The notes beneath the pieces were generated by a model, which saw nothing but the letters and a program-made list of their open reading frames with translations, made no database searches and was not told the origin of the DNA. From NCBI RefSeq assembly GCF_009936045.1, contig NZ_QWEQ01000008.1, forward strand, positions 124,001 through 188,000: a stretch of DNA of 64,000 nucleotides, written 5' to 3'. The position numbers and the translations under genes are program-made. This stretch comes from Emergencia sp. 1XD21-10. GTDB taxonomy: Bacteria > Bacillota > Clostridia > Peptostreptococcales > Anaerovoracaceae. Below, in pieces: positions 9,044 through 17,325 of this stretch. Numbering within the stretch: position 1 is the first letter of the stretch; every line of letters begins with the position of its first letter.

Positions 9044-10141
9044 ATGTGGAATATGGAACAATTCCGCAAAGAACTTGCGGAAATCGTAAATTTGGACAGC
9101 AGCAGCGAGAATTTGCAGGATATTGCCGTGATAGGCAGAATGCTCGCGAACCGATTGAGAGACGAAGGCTATCTGGTGGAAACCTTCGATGAGGATACAC
9201 GCATTGAGGCAAGGACACATTCGGAGAAGGATTTTGATGTGATGTTTGTCGGTCACATGGACACAGTATTTCCGAAAGGAACTGCAGCAGAAAGACCGTA
9301 CAGAGAAGAAGGTAATCTGGCTTATGGACCGGGCGTTGCTGATATGAAAGCGGGGCTGATTTTAGCCATACATCTGGCGCAGCGCCTTCGGGAGGAAAGA
9401 CCGGAACTTCGAATCTGCTTTGCATTTAACAGTGATGAGGAAATCGGTTCAGGGCGTTCTAAGACTTGGCTGCAGGGACTGGCAAAACATACCCGATATG
9501 CCTTTGTTTTTGAGCCGGGAAGATTAAACAACGGCTTTGTCAGAAGCAGAAAAGGCGGCGCAGATTTGGAAGTGTCTTTTCAGGGGATTGCTGCCCATGC
9601 CGGGGTTGCGCCGGAAAAAGGGGCCAATGCCCTTGTGGAAATGGCACGCTGGATTACAGAACTGACGGCGCTGCAGGATTTTGACGCAGGTACATCGATT
9701 ACAGCGGGAATTGCGTCCGGCGGCACGGCAGTTAATGTAGTAGCTGAACATGCACAGGTAAAGCTTGACATTCGTTTTAAGAACCCTGGAGAGATTGAGC
9801 GGATTCGCGAGACGGTTTCTCGTTTGCAGCAGAATCCTGTGGTTTCCGGTGTGAGTGCGGGGGTGGTGTTTAAAGATGTGGTAATGCCGATGAATCCGTC
9901 GGAGGTAACAGAGCATCTAATGCAGAAGATGAACCAGGCAGCGTCCGGTTTGGGGCAGAGTATTTGCTGGATAGATACCGGCGGCGTATCAGATGCTAAT
10001 CACATCGCAAGTTTGGGTGTGCCGACTCTTTGTGGATGCGGACCTGTGGGTAACGATATGCACAGCAGCGGAGAGTATTTGGAACTGGACACCATCGAAA
10101 AAAGACTGGAACTGATGTATCGACTGATTGTACAACTATAA
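9044..10141 (+). CDS. M20-family zinc metallopeptidase (CPG2/ArgE-like)
   Basis: A cytoplasmic dizinc hydrolase of 365 residues, from the group of carboxypeptidase G2, ArgE and succinyl-diaminopimelate desuccinylases, which cut C-terminal residues or N-acyl groups from amino acids. Metal and catalytic motifs are all visible: GHMDTV (His about residue 71), GPGVADMKAGL, the catalytic pair DEEIGS, FEPGR, and MHSSGEYLE near the C-terminus. The dimerisation domain (SFQGIAAHAGVAPEKGANA) lies in the middle. The product is divergent from the lysR gene and probably controlled by it. The exact substrate cannot be told from sequence. No signal peptide is visible. Confidence 0.93.
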   Translation: MWNMEQFRKELAEIVNLDSSSENLQDIAVIGRMLANRLRDEGYLVETFDEDTRIEARTHSEKDFDVMFVGHMDTVFPKGTAAERPYREEGNLAYGPGVADMKAGLILAIHLAQRLREERPELRICFAFNSDEEIGSGRSKTWLQGLAKHTRYAFVFEPGRLNNGFVRSRKGGADLEVSFQGIAAHAGVAPEKGANALVEMARWITELTALQDFDAGTSITAGIASGGTAVNVVAEHAQVKLDIRFKNPGEIERIRETVSRLQQNPVVSGVSAGVVFKDVVMPMNPSEVTEHLMQKMNQAASGLGQSICWIDTGGVSDANHIASLGVPTLCGCGPVGNDMHSSGEYLELDTIEKRLELMYRLIVQL

Positions 10142-10158
10142 ATATCCTAATTAAAAAA

Positions 10159-10188
10159 ATGCCGCGTCGGTTTTCAACCATGCGGCAT
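10159..10188. terminator. Bidirectional terminator
   Basis: ATGCCGC pairs with GCGGCAT, with an inner GGTT/AACC stem. It is flanked by an A-run on the left and CTTT on the right, between the convergent M20 peptidase and transporter genes. Confidence 0.75.
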
Positions 10189-10202
10189 CTTTGTGGTCTA
10201 TA

Positions 10203-11600
10203 TTATGAGAAAATACCCATTTTAAAGAAGGTATCGATTTGTCCCAGAAGAACCAGAACCATCAGCAGCGGCGCTGCGAATTTGATGCAGAAATCGAAGA
10301 ATTTCTGGGTTCTGAACTTGTTGCCGTTCAGGGTCACTTCTTTGTCTACCAGTTCTGTCGGCAGGATGATTGCCATGTAGCATGCGCCCAGCGGCATGAG
10401 AATACCCTCGGATACTAAGTCGAAGGAATCAAGCCAGGTGCTCTGACCAAAAATCTGCGGGAATCCATTGCCGCCAAGTCCATCCAGCGCTACGAAAACG
10501 CCTTCCAGACCTACGATAATACCCATAATAGTTACAACCAGTTTTCTGTCAATCGGTTTGCCTTTTTCTGCGCGCTTGTCCATGACGGTGGAGCTGACAG
10601 CTTCCAGCAGAGCGATGGAAGAGGTGATAGCTGCGATGAATACCAGACCGTAGAAGATGAATCCGAAGATTGGACCAATTCCTCCCATTGCAGAGAATAC
10701 AGTCTGCAGTGTTACAAAGAGCAGACCAGGACCGCCTTTAGGATCAAGACCGGAAGCGAATACTGCTGGCATGATGGCAAGTCCTGCCATGATGGCGATG
10801 ATCGTATCTGCAAGTGGAATAATCAGTGCGCTGCGTTCCAGACTGGCGTCCTTTGTCATATAAGAACCGTAAGTAACAGTGATGCCCATGCCCAGCGACA
10901 GGGAGAAGAACATCTGACCGCCTGCTGCGGCAAGAACATTGATAAAGCCTGCGCCCTGGAATACGTCCCAGTTTGGTTTAAACATAAATTCCAGACCTGC
11001 AGCTGCGCCCGGCATGGTAACGCTTCTTGCGATAACAATGAGCAGACATACGAATAGCGCCGGCATAGCCACTTTGGTAAACTTCTCAATACCGCTGGAA
11101 ACGCCGCCGCGAACGATAAAGATAGTCAGCGCGACGAAGATAATGGTGTAAACAGAACTTTGCACCATATCGGTGGAAAATGTACCGAAAAATTCACCGC
11201 TATCTGTGGATCCAACGCCAAAGCCTGCACCAAAGAGATCTCCGATATTGGCAATCGCGTATTTCAGACAGTAGCCGCCCAGCATGCAGTAAAAGCCCAG
11301 AATCAGCAGCGGAGAAATCCATCCGAACCATCCGATAAACGCATATTTTTTACTTAATGCTTCGTAAGCGCCGACAACACCTTTGCCGGAGTTTCTTCCC
11401 AGAGAAAGCTCACCAAGGCAGATTACGTAGCCTACCAGTACGACTAAGATTAGATACAGGATGAGGAAAGCAAATCCTCCACTGATTCCCATCTTGTACG
11501 GGAATCCCCATAAGTTGCCAAGACCAACAGCGGAGCCGATTGCGGCCATTAGAAAGCCGAAATTGCTCGCCCATTGACCTTTACCTTGTTGTTGTGTCAT
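10203..11600 (-). CDS. Sodium:neurotransmitter symporter family (NSS) transporter 1
   Basis: A sodium-coupled amino-acid transporter of the NSS/SLC6 family (465 residues, about 11 membrane segments, LeuT fold). The family signature is clear at the start: WASNFGFLMAAIGSAVGLGN followed by WGFPYKMGISGGFAF, whose unwound first helix holds the sodium site. Bacterial relatives carry tryptophan, leucine, tyrosine or other amino acids; substrate is not readable here. The start has AGGAGG about 11 bases upstream. It is a paralogue of the next gene on the same strand, but a strong terminator lies in the 245 bases between them, so each is probably expressed separately. Confidence 0.95.
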   Translation of the reverse strand: MTQQQGKGQWASNFGFLMAAIGSAVGLGNLWGFPYKMGISGGFAFLILYLILVVLVGYVICLGELSLGRNSGKGVVGAYEALSKKYAFIGWFGWISPLLILGFYCMLGGYCLKYAIANIGDLFGAGFGVGSTDSGEFFGTFSTDMVQSSVYTIIFVALTIFIVRGGVSSGIEKFTKVAMPALFVCLLIVIARSVTMPGAAAGLEFMFKPNWDVFQGAGFINVLAAAGGQMFFSLSLGMGITVTYGSYMTKDASLERSALIIPLADTIIAIMAGLAIMPAVFASGLDPKGGPGLLFVTLQTVFSAMGGIGPIFGFIFYGLVFIAAITSSIALLEAVSSTVMDKRAEKGKPIDRKLVVTIMGIIVGLEGVFVALDGLGGNGFPQIFGQSTWLDSFDLVSEGILMPLGACYMAIILPTELVDKEVTLNGNKFRTQKFFDFCIKFAAPLLMVLVLLGQIDTFFKMGIFS

Positions 11601-11772
11601 GAGATAAAGTCCTCCTAATTGATAATTGCAAATATATAGTTTGTCCTACCATTATATCTGGCTGTAGTGAAGTTGTCAATCATAACATAAAGCCTTTTGG
11701 AAATTTGTTATATGACATAAAAAACTGAATAAAATTGGATTCCTTTTAATGTATGAAAATAGACGAAAGAAA

Positions 11773-11808
11773 GCAGAAACCGGGATTGAGAAGAATCCCG
11801 GTTTCTGC
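11773..11808 (-). terminator. Terminator of the second NSS transporter gene
   Basis: A perfect 15-bp stem (GCAGAAACCGGGATT and its complement) with a six-base loop, followed on the minus strand by a T-rich stretch. Confidence 0.85.
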
Positions 11809-11845
11809 GTCGTTTATGCAAATCGTGCATATGTATGTGGTCTTA

Positions 11846-13261
11846 TTAGAATAAATCTGTGAAGTCGAAGAATCCGTCTAGAGATACGATAATCAAAATA
11901 CCGCAGATGATTGGATCCAGCCATTTTAGACAGAAATGTACGAAACCTTTTGTTTTGAAGTCGGAACCTTCTGAAACTTCCTCGTCGAGGAATCTCAGTC
12001 TGGTCCAGCCAAGCATGACTGCCATACCGGTAGCACCGATTGGCATCAGCAGACCTTCTGCAAACAAATCGAAGAAGTCCAGCCATACCTTATCAGCTTC
12101 AGGCCCAAGGAGTGCAGCCAGCGGATTCCACCAACCGGAAGAACCAAGACCATCACCGGTTACGATTAAGTTACCAGCAAGAGCAATTACTGCAGTCAGG
12201 GCAACGCATTTTGCTCTTCCGCCCATCTTGCCTTTTCTTTCCTGTGCGTCTACCATAGCCTGGATACCGCCTTCCATCATACCGATGGAGGAAGACAGTG
12301 CTGCGAAGAATACCAGCAGGAAGAAGATTACGCTGAAGATAGGACCGATTGCGCCCATGTTCTGGAATACAGTTACCATAGTGGAGAACAGAAGCCCAGG
12401 ACCTGCACCCGGTTCCAGACCGTATGCGAATACTGCAGGGAAGATGCAGACGCCAGCCATAACCGCAACCAGAGTATCTGCAACAGCTACGATTGCTGCG
12501 TTCTTTTCTAGGTTTTCACTCTTGTTCAGTTTAGCACCATATGCAATCAGACAACCGGATGCCAGTGACAGTGAGAAGAAGCACTGATTTCCTGCAGCGC
12601 CCAGAACACCAATCCAGCCAGTGCCTTTAAATGCGCTCATATCAGGCTTGAAGATGAAAGCGAGACCTTCGCCTGCGCCTGGCAGAGTAACTGCTCTGAT
12701 AATGATGATAATCATGCATACAATCAGGGCAGGAATGGCTACCTTACAGAATTTCTCAATACCGGATGTACCCAGATAAACGATAAGTACAGTCAGTGCC
12801 CAGAAAGCTACCATGTAGAGAATTGCCGGCATACCGCTGGAAATGAAACCGCTGAAGTATTCACCGGCATTAGCGGTACCAAGATCGCCGGCACCCACTA
12901 ACCAGCCGATGGATGCAACCAGATATTTGGTGATGTATCCGCCGAATGTGCAGTAGAATGCAACCAGGAAATAAGGTACGATTGTTTCAATGATACCAAA
13001 AATCTTGAAACTCTTGTTTGTGTTTTCAAAGCCCTCAATTGCAGCTTTGCCTGTTTTACGACCGATGGCAAATTCACCCATCAGCAGCGGATAACCTACG
13101 ACTACCAGGAAGAACAGATAACAGAGCAGGAATACAAATCCACCCATGTTACCCATCTTAAACGGGAAGGACCAAAGGTTACCCAGACCTACAGCCGATC
13201 CGATGGAAGCCATCAGGAATCCAAAGTTACTGTTAAAGCCTTTGTTGTTCTTGTTGTCCAT
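11846..13261 (-). CDS. Sodium:neurotransmitter symporter family (NSS) transporter 2
   Basis: A second NSS/SLC6-type sodium-amino-acid symporter of 471 residues. It begins NKGFNSNFGFLMASIGSAVG followed by LGNLWSFPFKMGNMGGF, the same signature as the neighbouring paralogue. Differences through the middle helices suggest another substrate. The ribosome site lies in the shared sequence AATTAGGAGG, also found before the other copy. Upstream (13262-13582) the gene is divergent from ybaK and has a hairpin that could act as an attenuator. The pair points to heavy use of external amino acids. Confidence 0.95.
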   Translation of the reverse strand: MDNKNNKGFNSNFGFLMASIGSAVGLGNLWSFPFKMGNMGGFVFLLCYLFFLVVVGYPLLMGEFAIGRKTGKAAIEGFENTNKSFKIFGIIETIVPYFLVAFYCTFGGYITKYLVASIGWLVGAGDLGTANAGEYFSGFISSGMPAILYMVAFWALTVLIVYLGTSGIEKFCKVAIPALIVCMIIIIIRAVTLPGAGEGLAFIFKPDMSAFKGTGWIGVLGAAGNQCFFSLSLASGCLIAYGAKLNKSENLEKNAAIVAVADTLVAVMAGVCIFPAVFAYGLEPGAGPGLLFSTMVTVFQNMGAIGPIFSVIFFLLVFFAALSSSIGMMEGGIQAMVDAQERKGKMGGRAKCVALTAVIALAGNLIVTGDGLGSSGWWNPLAALLGPEADKVWLDFFDLFAEGLLMPIGATGMAVMLGWTRLRFLDEEVSEGSDFKTKGFVHFCLKWLDPIICGILIIVSLDGFFDFTDLF

Positions 13262-13396
13262 TGAACTACCTCCTAATTAGGATAAAATAAATGCATAAAA
13301 ATAACTTATACAGCTTCATTATATGTGAAAGATGGGTAAAAAGTCAACATGTATACACATCTGAACAAAGAAAAATCTGATAATTGAAAAAACACC

Positions 13397-13420
13397 ACCA
13401 AAAAAGAAAGGTTTTTTGGT
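13397..13420. promoter_or_regulatory. Inverted repeat in the transporter/ybaK intergenic region
   Basis: ACCAAAAAA and TTTTTTGGT are separated by six bases. On the minus strand it would sit in the 5' leader of the NSS gene and be followed by a T-rich run, so it may be an attenuator. The rest of the 320-base gap (13262-13582) holds only the ybaK promoter. Confidence 0.4.
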
Positions 13421-13522
13421 TCGGTGACACAAAAATGCACAATCTGGCATATATTACATGTAATATGACTTTAGGACAAGAAGGTTTGATATGGGAAACA
13501 GAAATTTTCTGATTGGTAACTA

Positions 13523-13551
13523 TTGAGATTTAGATAGATTTCACGTATACT
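13523..13551 (+). promoter_or_regulatory. Promoter of ybaK-yitT
   Basis: TTGAGA (13523-13528), 17 bases, TATACT (13546-13551), ending about 30 bases before the GTG start. Confidence 0.6.
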
Positions 13552-13582
13552 AATTAGAAAGCTTTTTATAGGAGGTATACTT

Positions 13583-14062
13583 GTGGCAATAGAGAAAGTG
13601 AGAGAATATTTTGGGCAATATGGACTAGAAGATAGAATTCAGGAGTTTGACGTTTCTAGTGCAACTGTGGAATTGGCGGCTCATGCGGTAGGTGTTTCGG
13701 GCGCAAGAATTTGTAAAACGCTGTCTTTCAAAAGTGAAGACGGCTGTATTCTGATTCAGATGGCGGGAGATTCGAAGGTAGATAACCGGAAGTTTAAGGA
13801 CTATTTTGGATTTAAGGCAAAAATGCTGTCTGCTGAAGAAGTGGAATTCTATACAGGACATGCCGTTGGCGGCGTTTGTGCTTTTGCTGTCGAAAATCCC
13901 AAAGTGCGGATTTTTTGTGATGTGTCTATGAAACGATTTGAGACGGTGTTTCCTGCCTGCGGCAGTGCAAACAGTGCCATCGAACTGACTTGCGATGAGA
14001 TTTTCGGGTTTTCCAAGTCAGAAGCGTGGATTGATGTAAGCAAACTGCCAGAGGAGGAGTAA
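13583..14062 (+). CDS. YbaK/EbsC-family aminoacyl-tRNA deacylase
   Basis: A 159-residue single-domain protein of the YbaK/ProX editing family, which hydrolyses misacylated tRNAs such as Cys-tRNA(Pro) or Ala-tRNA(Pro). Family landmarks: ARICKTLSFKSEDGCILIQMAGDSKVDNRKFK with the conserved lysine, and GHAVGGVCAFAV, which matches the G-x-x-x-G-G-V-x-P/A-F motif. The start is GTG, chosen because AGGAGGT lies seven bases upstream. It is followed five bases later by the yitT-like gene, whose ribosome site is inside the ybaK tail, so the two are co-transcribed. Which tRNA it edits is unknown. Confidence 0.88.
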   Translation: MAIEKVREYFGQYGLEDRIQEFDVSSATVELAAHAVGVSGARICKTLSFKSEDGCILIQMAGDSKVDNRKFKDYFGFKAKMLSAEEVEFYTGHAVGGVCAFAVENPKVRIFCDVSMKRFETVFPACGSANSAIELTCDEIFGFSKSEAWIDVSKLPEEE

Positions 14063-14067
14063 ACTGC

Positions 14068-14940
14068 ATGGAACTGACAAAAAAACAGAGAACAAAAAAA
14101 GAATTACGAAGAATTCTTTTCTGTACGGCAGGGGCACTCCTTTACGCTTTTAATCTGAGAAGCTTTGTTCGAACCGGGGGATTGTTTCCTGGAGGCTTTG
14201 CGGGAATTACGATTCTGCTTCAGCAGATTGCGGATACATTTCTGGGACTGTCCATTCCGTATACGGTACTGTATATTCCGCTGAATTTGGTTCCTATTTA
14301 TATAGGTATTAAGTATCTGGGAAAACGATTTACATTTTATTCCGTTTATGTGATTGTATTGAGCAGTTTCATGACGGATATTCTGTCAGCTGTGACAATT
14401 ACTTATGATGTACTTCTGATCTGCATTTTCGGAGGCATTCTAAACGGTGTAGCAATCAGTCTGGCGCTTTACGTGGGGGCCAGTGCAGGTGGTACCGATT
14501 TCATATCCATTTACTTCTCTCAGAAGAAAGGCATTGACGCGTGGAACTATATCTTTATGGGCAATGTGTGTATTCTTGTTGCGGCAGGCATTCTTTTCGG
14601 TTTTGATAAAGCATTGTACTCAATTATTTTTCAGTTTTGCTCTACGCAGGTTATACAGATGCTGTACAAAAGATATCAGAAGCATACGCTGCTGATTATC
14701 ACGGAGCAGCCCAATGTAATTTACGGTAGGATCAAGGCGATTACCAACCATGACGCAACCCATTTTAAGGGAATTGGGTGTTATCAGGGAACAGAACGGA
14801 ATATGCTGTATTCTGTGGTTTCCAGTGAAGAGGTAAACAAAGTTCTTGCAGCGATTATGGATGCTGATCCGGGCGCGTTTGTTAACGTGATTAAGACGGA
14901 ACAAATTGGCGGCTGGTTCTATAACAGACCTAACGACTAA
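14068..14940 (+). CDS. YitT-family membrane protein (DUF2179)
   Basis: A 290-residue protein with about five or six membrane segments in the first 200 residues, including the family stretches GGLFPGGFAGITILLQQI and YVGASAGGTDFISIY. These are followed by the soluble C-terminal DUF2179 domain (LLIITEQPNVIYGRIKAI; VVSSEEVNKVLAAIMDADPG). YitT-like proteins are common in Firmicutes, often in several copies, and their function is not established; a transport role is usually guessed. It is expressed with ybaK and followed by a strong terminator. Confidence 0.88.
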   Translation: MELTKKQRTKKELRRILFCTAGALLYAFNLRSFVRTGGLFPGGFAGITILLQQIADTFLGLSIPYTVLYIPLNLVPIYIGIKYLGKRFTFYSVYVIVLSSFMTDILSAVTITYDVLLICIFGGILNGVAISLALYVGASAGGTDFISIYFSQKKGIDAWNYIFMGNVCILVAAGILFGFDKALYSIIFQFCSTQVIQMLYKRYQKHTLLIITEQPNVIYGRIKAITNHDATHFKGIGCYQGTERNMLYSVVSSEEVNKVLAAIMDADPGAFVNVIKTEQIGGWFYNRPND

Positions 14941-14995
14941 CATATATTTAAATACAAAAAAGGGATGCATGACTGCACCATTTTCCTTAAACGGT

Positions 14996-15040
14996 ATCCG
15001 CACCATTTATGAACCAATAAGGTCTTATGGTGCGGATTTT
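14996..15040 (+). terminator. Terminator after yitT-like gene
   Basis: A perfect 11-bp stem (ATCCGCACCAT with ATGGTGCGGAT), a 20-base loop, then TTTT. Confidence 0.8.
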
Positions 15041-15088
15041 TACGTTCCACTTTGAGATGGCTTCCTTTAGAGCAAATTGAAAGAAAAA

Positions 15089-15102
15089 CGAACATTTGTT
15101 TG
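15089..15102 (+). promoter_or_regulatory. LexA (DinR) SOS box of uvrBA
   Basis: CGAACATTTGTTTG matches the Gram-positive SOS consensus CGAACNNNNGTTCG at all but one position and overlaps the -35 box of the uvrB promoter. Confidence 0.8.
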
Positions 15103-15128
15103 CAAAGGCGATGAGTTTATGGTATAAT
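15100..15128 (+). promoter_or_regulatory. uvrBA promoter
   Basis: TTGCAA (15100-15105), 17 bases, perfect TATAAT (15123-15128). A leader of about 130 bases follows before the uvrB start; it contains a possible GGAACT/AGTTCC hairpin but nothing I recognise. The SOS box covers the -35 element. Confidence 0.75.
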
Positions 15129-15267
15129 AAACTCATTCTTGCAAAGAATTTTTTATTAGATTAAGATTAAGAAGGAACTCTTTTGGGTAAACAGATTAAA
15201 TTGCTGTTTTTTACAGTAGTTCCAAAGATATTCAAGACAAAGACTGATTCATAGGGGAGGAACTTTC

Positions 15268-17244
15268 ATGAGTCAATTCAAATTAGTATCAGAATATAAT
15301 GCTATGGGTGACCAGCCACAGGCAATAGATAAGCTGGTCAGCGGGATTCTGGACGGAAAGAAGCACCAGACACTCATGGGCGTCACCGGTTCCGGAAAGA
15401 CCTTTACCATGGCGAACATCATAGAAAAGGTACAGAAGCCGACCCTTGTTATTTCTCATAACAAGACGCTGGCAGCTCAGCTTCACGGTGAGTTTAAGGA
15501 GTTTTTTCCAGAGAACGCGGTAGAGTATTTTGTGTCCTACTACGATTACTATCAGCCGGAGGCGTATGTGCCGTCTACCGATACCTATATTGAGAAGGAT
15601 TCCGATATCAACGACGAAATAGAAAAGCTGCGCCACTCGGCAACAGCAGCTTTGGCCGAGCGGCGCGATGTCATCATCGTGGCATCTGTTTCCTGCATTT
15701 ATGGACTGGGAAGCCCTTTTGATTATGAAAATCAGATGATTTCATTGCGGCCGGGGATGGAGAAGCCCCGCAATGAAATTTTGCGCAAACTGATAGACAT
15801 CCAGTATGCCCGAAACGATTTGGAATTTGAGAGAGGCACCTTCCGCGTGCGGGGAGATATCATCGATATCTTTCCGGCAGGGTCCGATAAGGCAGTTCGC
15901 ATAGAACTCTTCGGTGACGAGGTGGAGAGTATTAAAGAGATGAATCCGCTGACAGGAGAAATTCTGGGACTTAGGAACCACATCGCAATTTACCCGGCAT
16001 CCCATTATGTTACCTCCAAGGAGAACATGGAGCGGGCGCTGGTTACCATAGAAGACGAGCTGGAGCAGAGAGTGCGCTGGTTTAAGGATCGGGGCAAACT
16101 GCTGGAAGCCCAGCGAATTGAGCAGAGAACCAGATACGATATGGAAATGCTCAGAGAAATCGGCACCTGCAAGGGAATCGAAAACTATTCCCGTCATATC
16201 AATGGCCTTGCGCCGGGCACCAGACCGTATACTTTGATAGACTATTTTCCCGATGATTTTCTGCTGATGATAGACGAGTCTCATGTCATGCTGCCGCAGC
16301 TTCGTGCCATGTATGCAGGGGATCGATCGCGGAAATCATCGTTAGTAGAGTACGGATTCAGACTGCCGTCAGCGCTGGATAACAGACCGCTGCAGTTTGA
16401 AGAATGGCAGGGACTTGTCAATCAGGCAGTGTATGTCAGCGCCACGCCGGCACCTTATGAAAAGGAAATGGCCGGCGGCATTACAGCAGAGCAGATTATC
16501 AGACCGACAGGTCTTTTGGACCCGCCGATTGAAGTGCGAAAGACCGAAGGACAGATTGACGACCTGATTGGCGAACTGAAACAGACTGCTGCCAGGGGAG
16601 AACGTGCCTTTGTCACCACTTTGACCAAGAAGATGGCAGAGAGCCTGACAACCTATTTGACCAATGCTGGAATCAGAGTCAGATACCTTCATTCGGAGGT
16701 GGATACTTTGGAACGCCTTGAGATTATCAGGGATTTACGCCTCGGAGAGTTTGACGTGCTGGTTGGCATCAATCTGCTGAGAGAGGGACTGGATATTCCG
16801 GAGGTATCGCTGGTGGCAATTTTGGATGCCGACAAGGAAGGTTTCCTCAGAACGGAGACTTCACTGATTCAGACCATCGGCCGTGCCGCTCGTAACGTAG
16901 ATGGCAAGGTTGTTATGTATGCAGATTATATCAGCAAAGCTATGAAGGCGGCAATCGACGAGACGCAGCGAAGAAGAGGCATTCAGGCGAGGTATAACGA
17001 GGAACACGGAATTACGCCGAAGAGTGTACAGAAATCAGTCCGCGCGGTCATTGAGGCAACCAAACCAGCAGAGGATGAGGGCAGATATAAGGGCAAGAAG
17101 CCGATAGAAATGACCCAGAAGGAACTGAAGGATTACGTAAAGGAATTAGAAAAAGAAATGAAGGATGCTGCGCAGAACTTGCAGTTTGAACGTGCGGCGC
17201 AGCTGCGTGACCAGATATTTGAATATAAGAGCCGGCTGTCATAA
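15268..17244 (+). CDS. uvrB: Excinuclease ABC subunit B
   Basis: DNA-damage recognition helicase of nucleotide excision repair. It is loaded by UvrA at lesions and hands the DNA to UvrC. At 658 residues it has the usual length. Visible: Walker A GVTGSGKT (about residues 37-44), the damage-probing beta-hairpin [12 protein letters not shown], the DEAD-like IDESHV motif, VSATPAPYE, the helicase motif [20 protein letters not shown] followed by [10 protein letters not shown], and the C-terminal UVR domain that contacts UvrC. The start at ATG 15268 has GGGGAGG seven bases upstream. It is transcribed with uvrA 82 bases downstream under a LexA box. Confidence 0.98.
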   Translation: MSQFKLVSEYNAMGDQPQAIDKLVSGILDGKKHQTLMGVTGSGKTFTMANIIEKVQKPTLVISHNKTLAAQLHGEFKEFFPENAVEYFVSYYDYYQPEAYVPSTDTYIEKDSDINDEIEKLRHSATAALAERRDVIIVASVSCIYGLGSPFDYENQMISLRPGMEKPRNEILRKLIDIQYARNDLEFERGTFRVRGDIIDIFPAGSDKAVRIELFGDEVESIKEMNPLTGEILGLRNHIAIYPASHYVTSKENMERALVTIEDELEQRVRWFKDRGKLLEAQRIEQRTRYDMEMLREIGTCKGIENYSRHINGLAPGTRPYTLIDYFPDDFLLMIDESHVMLPQLRAMYAGDRSRKSSLVEYGFRLPSALDNRPLQFEEWQGLVNQAVYVSATPAPYEKEMAGGITAEQIIRPTGLLDPPIEVRKTEGQIDDLIGELKQTAARGERAFVTTLTKKMAESLTTYLTNAGIRVRYLHSEVDTLERLEIIRDLRLGEFDVLVGINLLREGLDIPEVSLVAILDADKEGFLRTETSLIQTIGRAARNVDGKVVMYADYISKAMKAAIDETQRRRGIQARYNEEHGITPKSVQKSVRAVIEATKPAEDEGRYKGKKPIEMTQKELKDYVKELEKEMKDAAQNLQFERAAQLRDQIFEYKSRLS

Positions 17245-17325
17245 GGTTGGCGTGATTTGCGGCGCAACCGTCGGTATAGACTAGACGTAACATAGAGATA
17301 ATTTTACAGAAACGGAGTTAGATAT

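Noticed and set aside
15113-15134. Inverted repeat GAGTTTAT/ATAAACTC around the uvrB -10 box
   Set aside because: The arms largely consist of promoter sequence; the SOS box next to it explains the regulation and the symmetry is probably chance.
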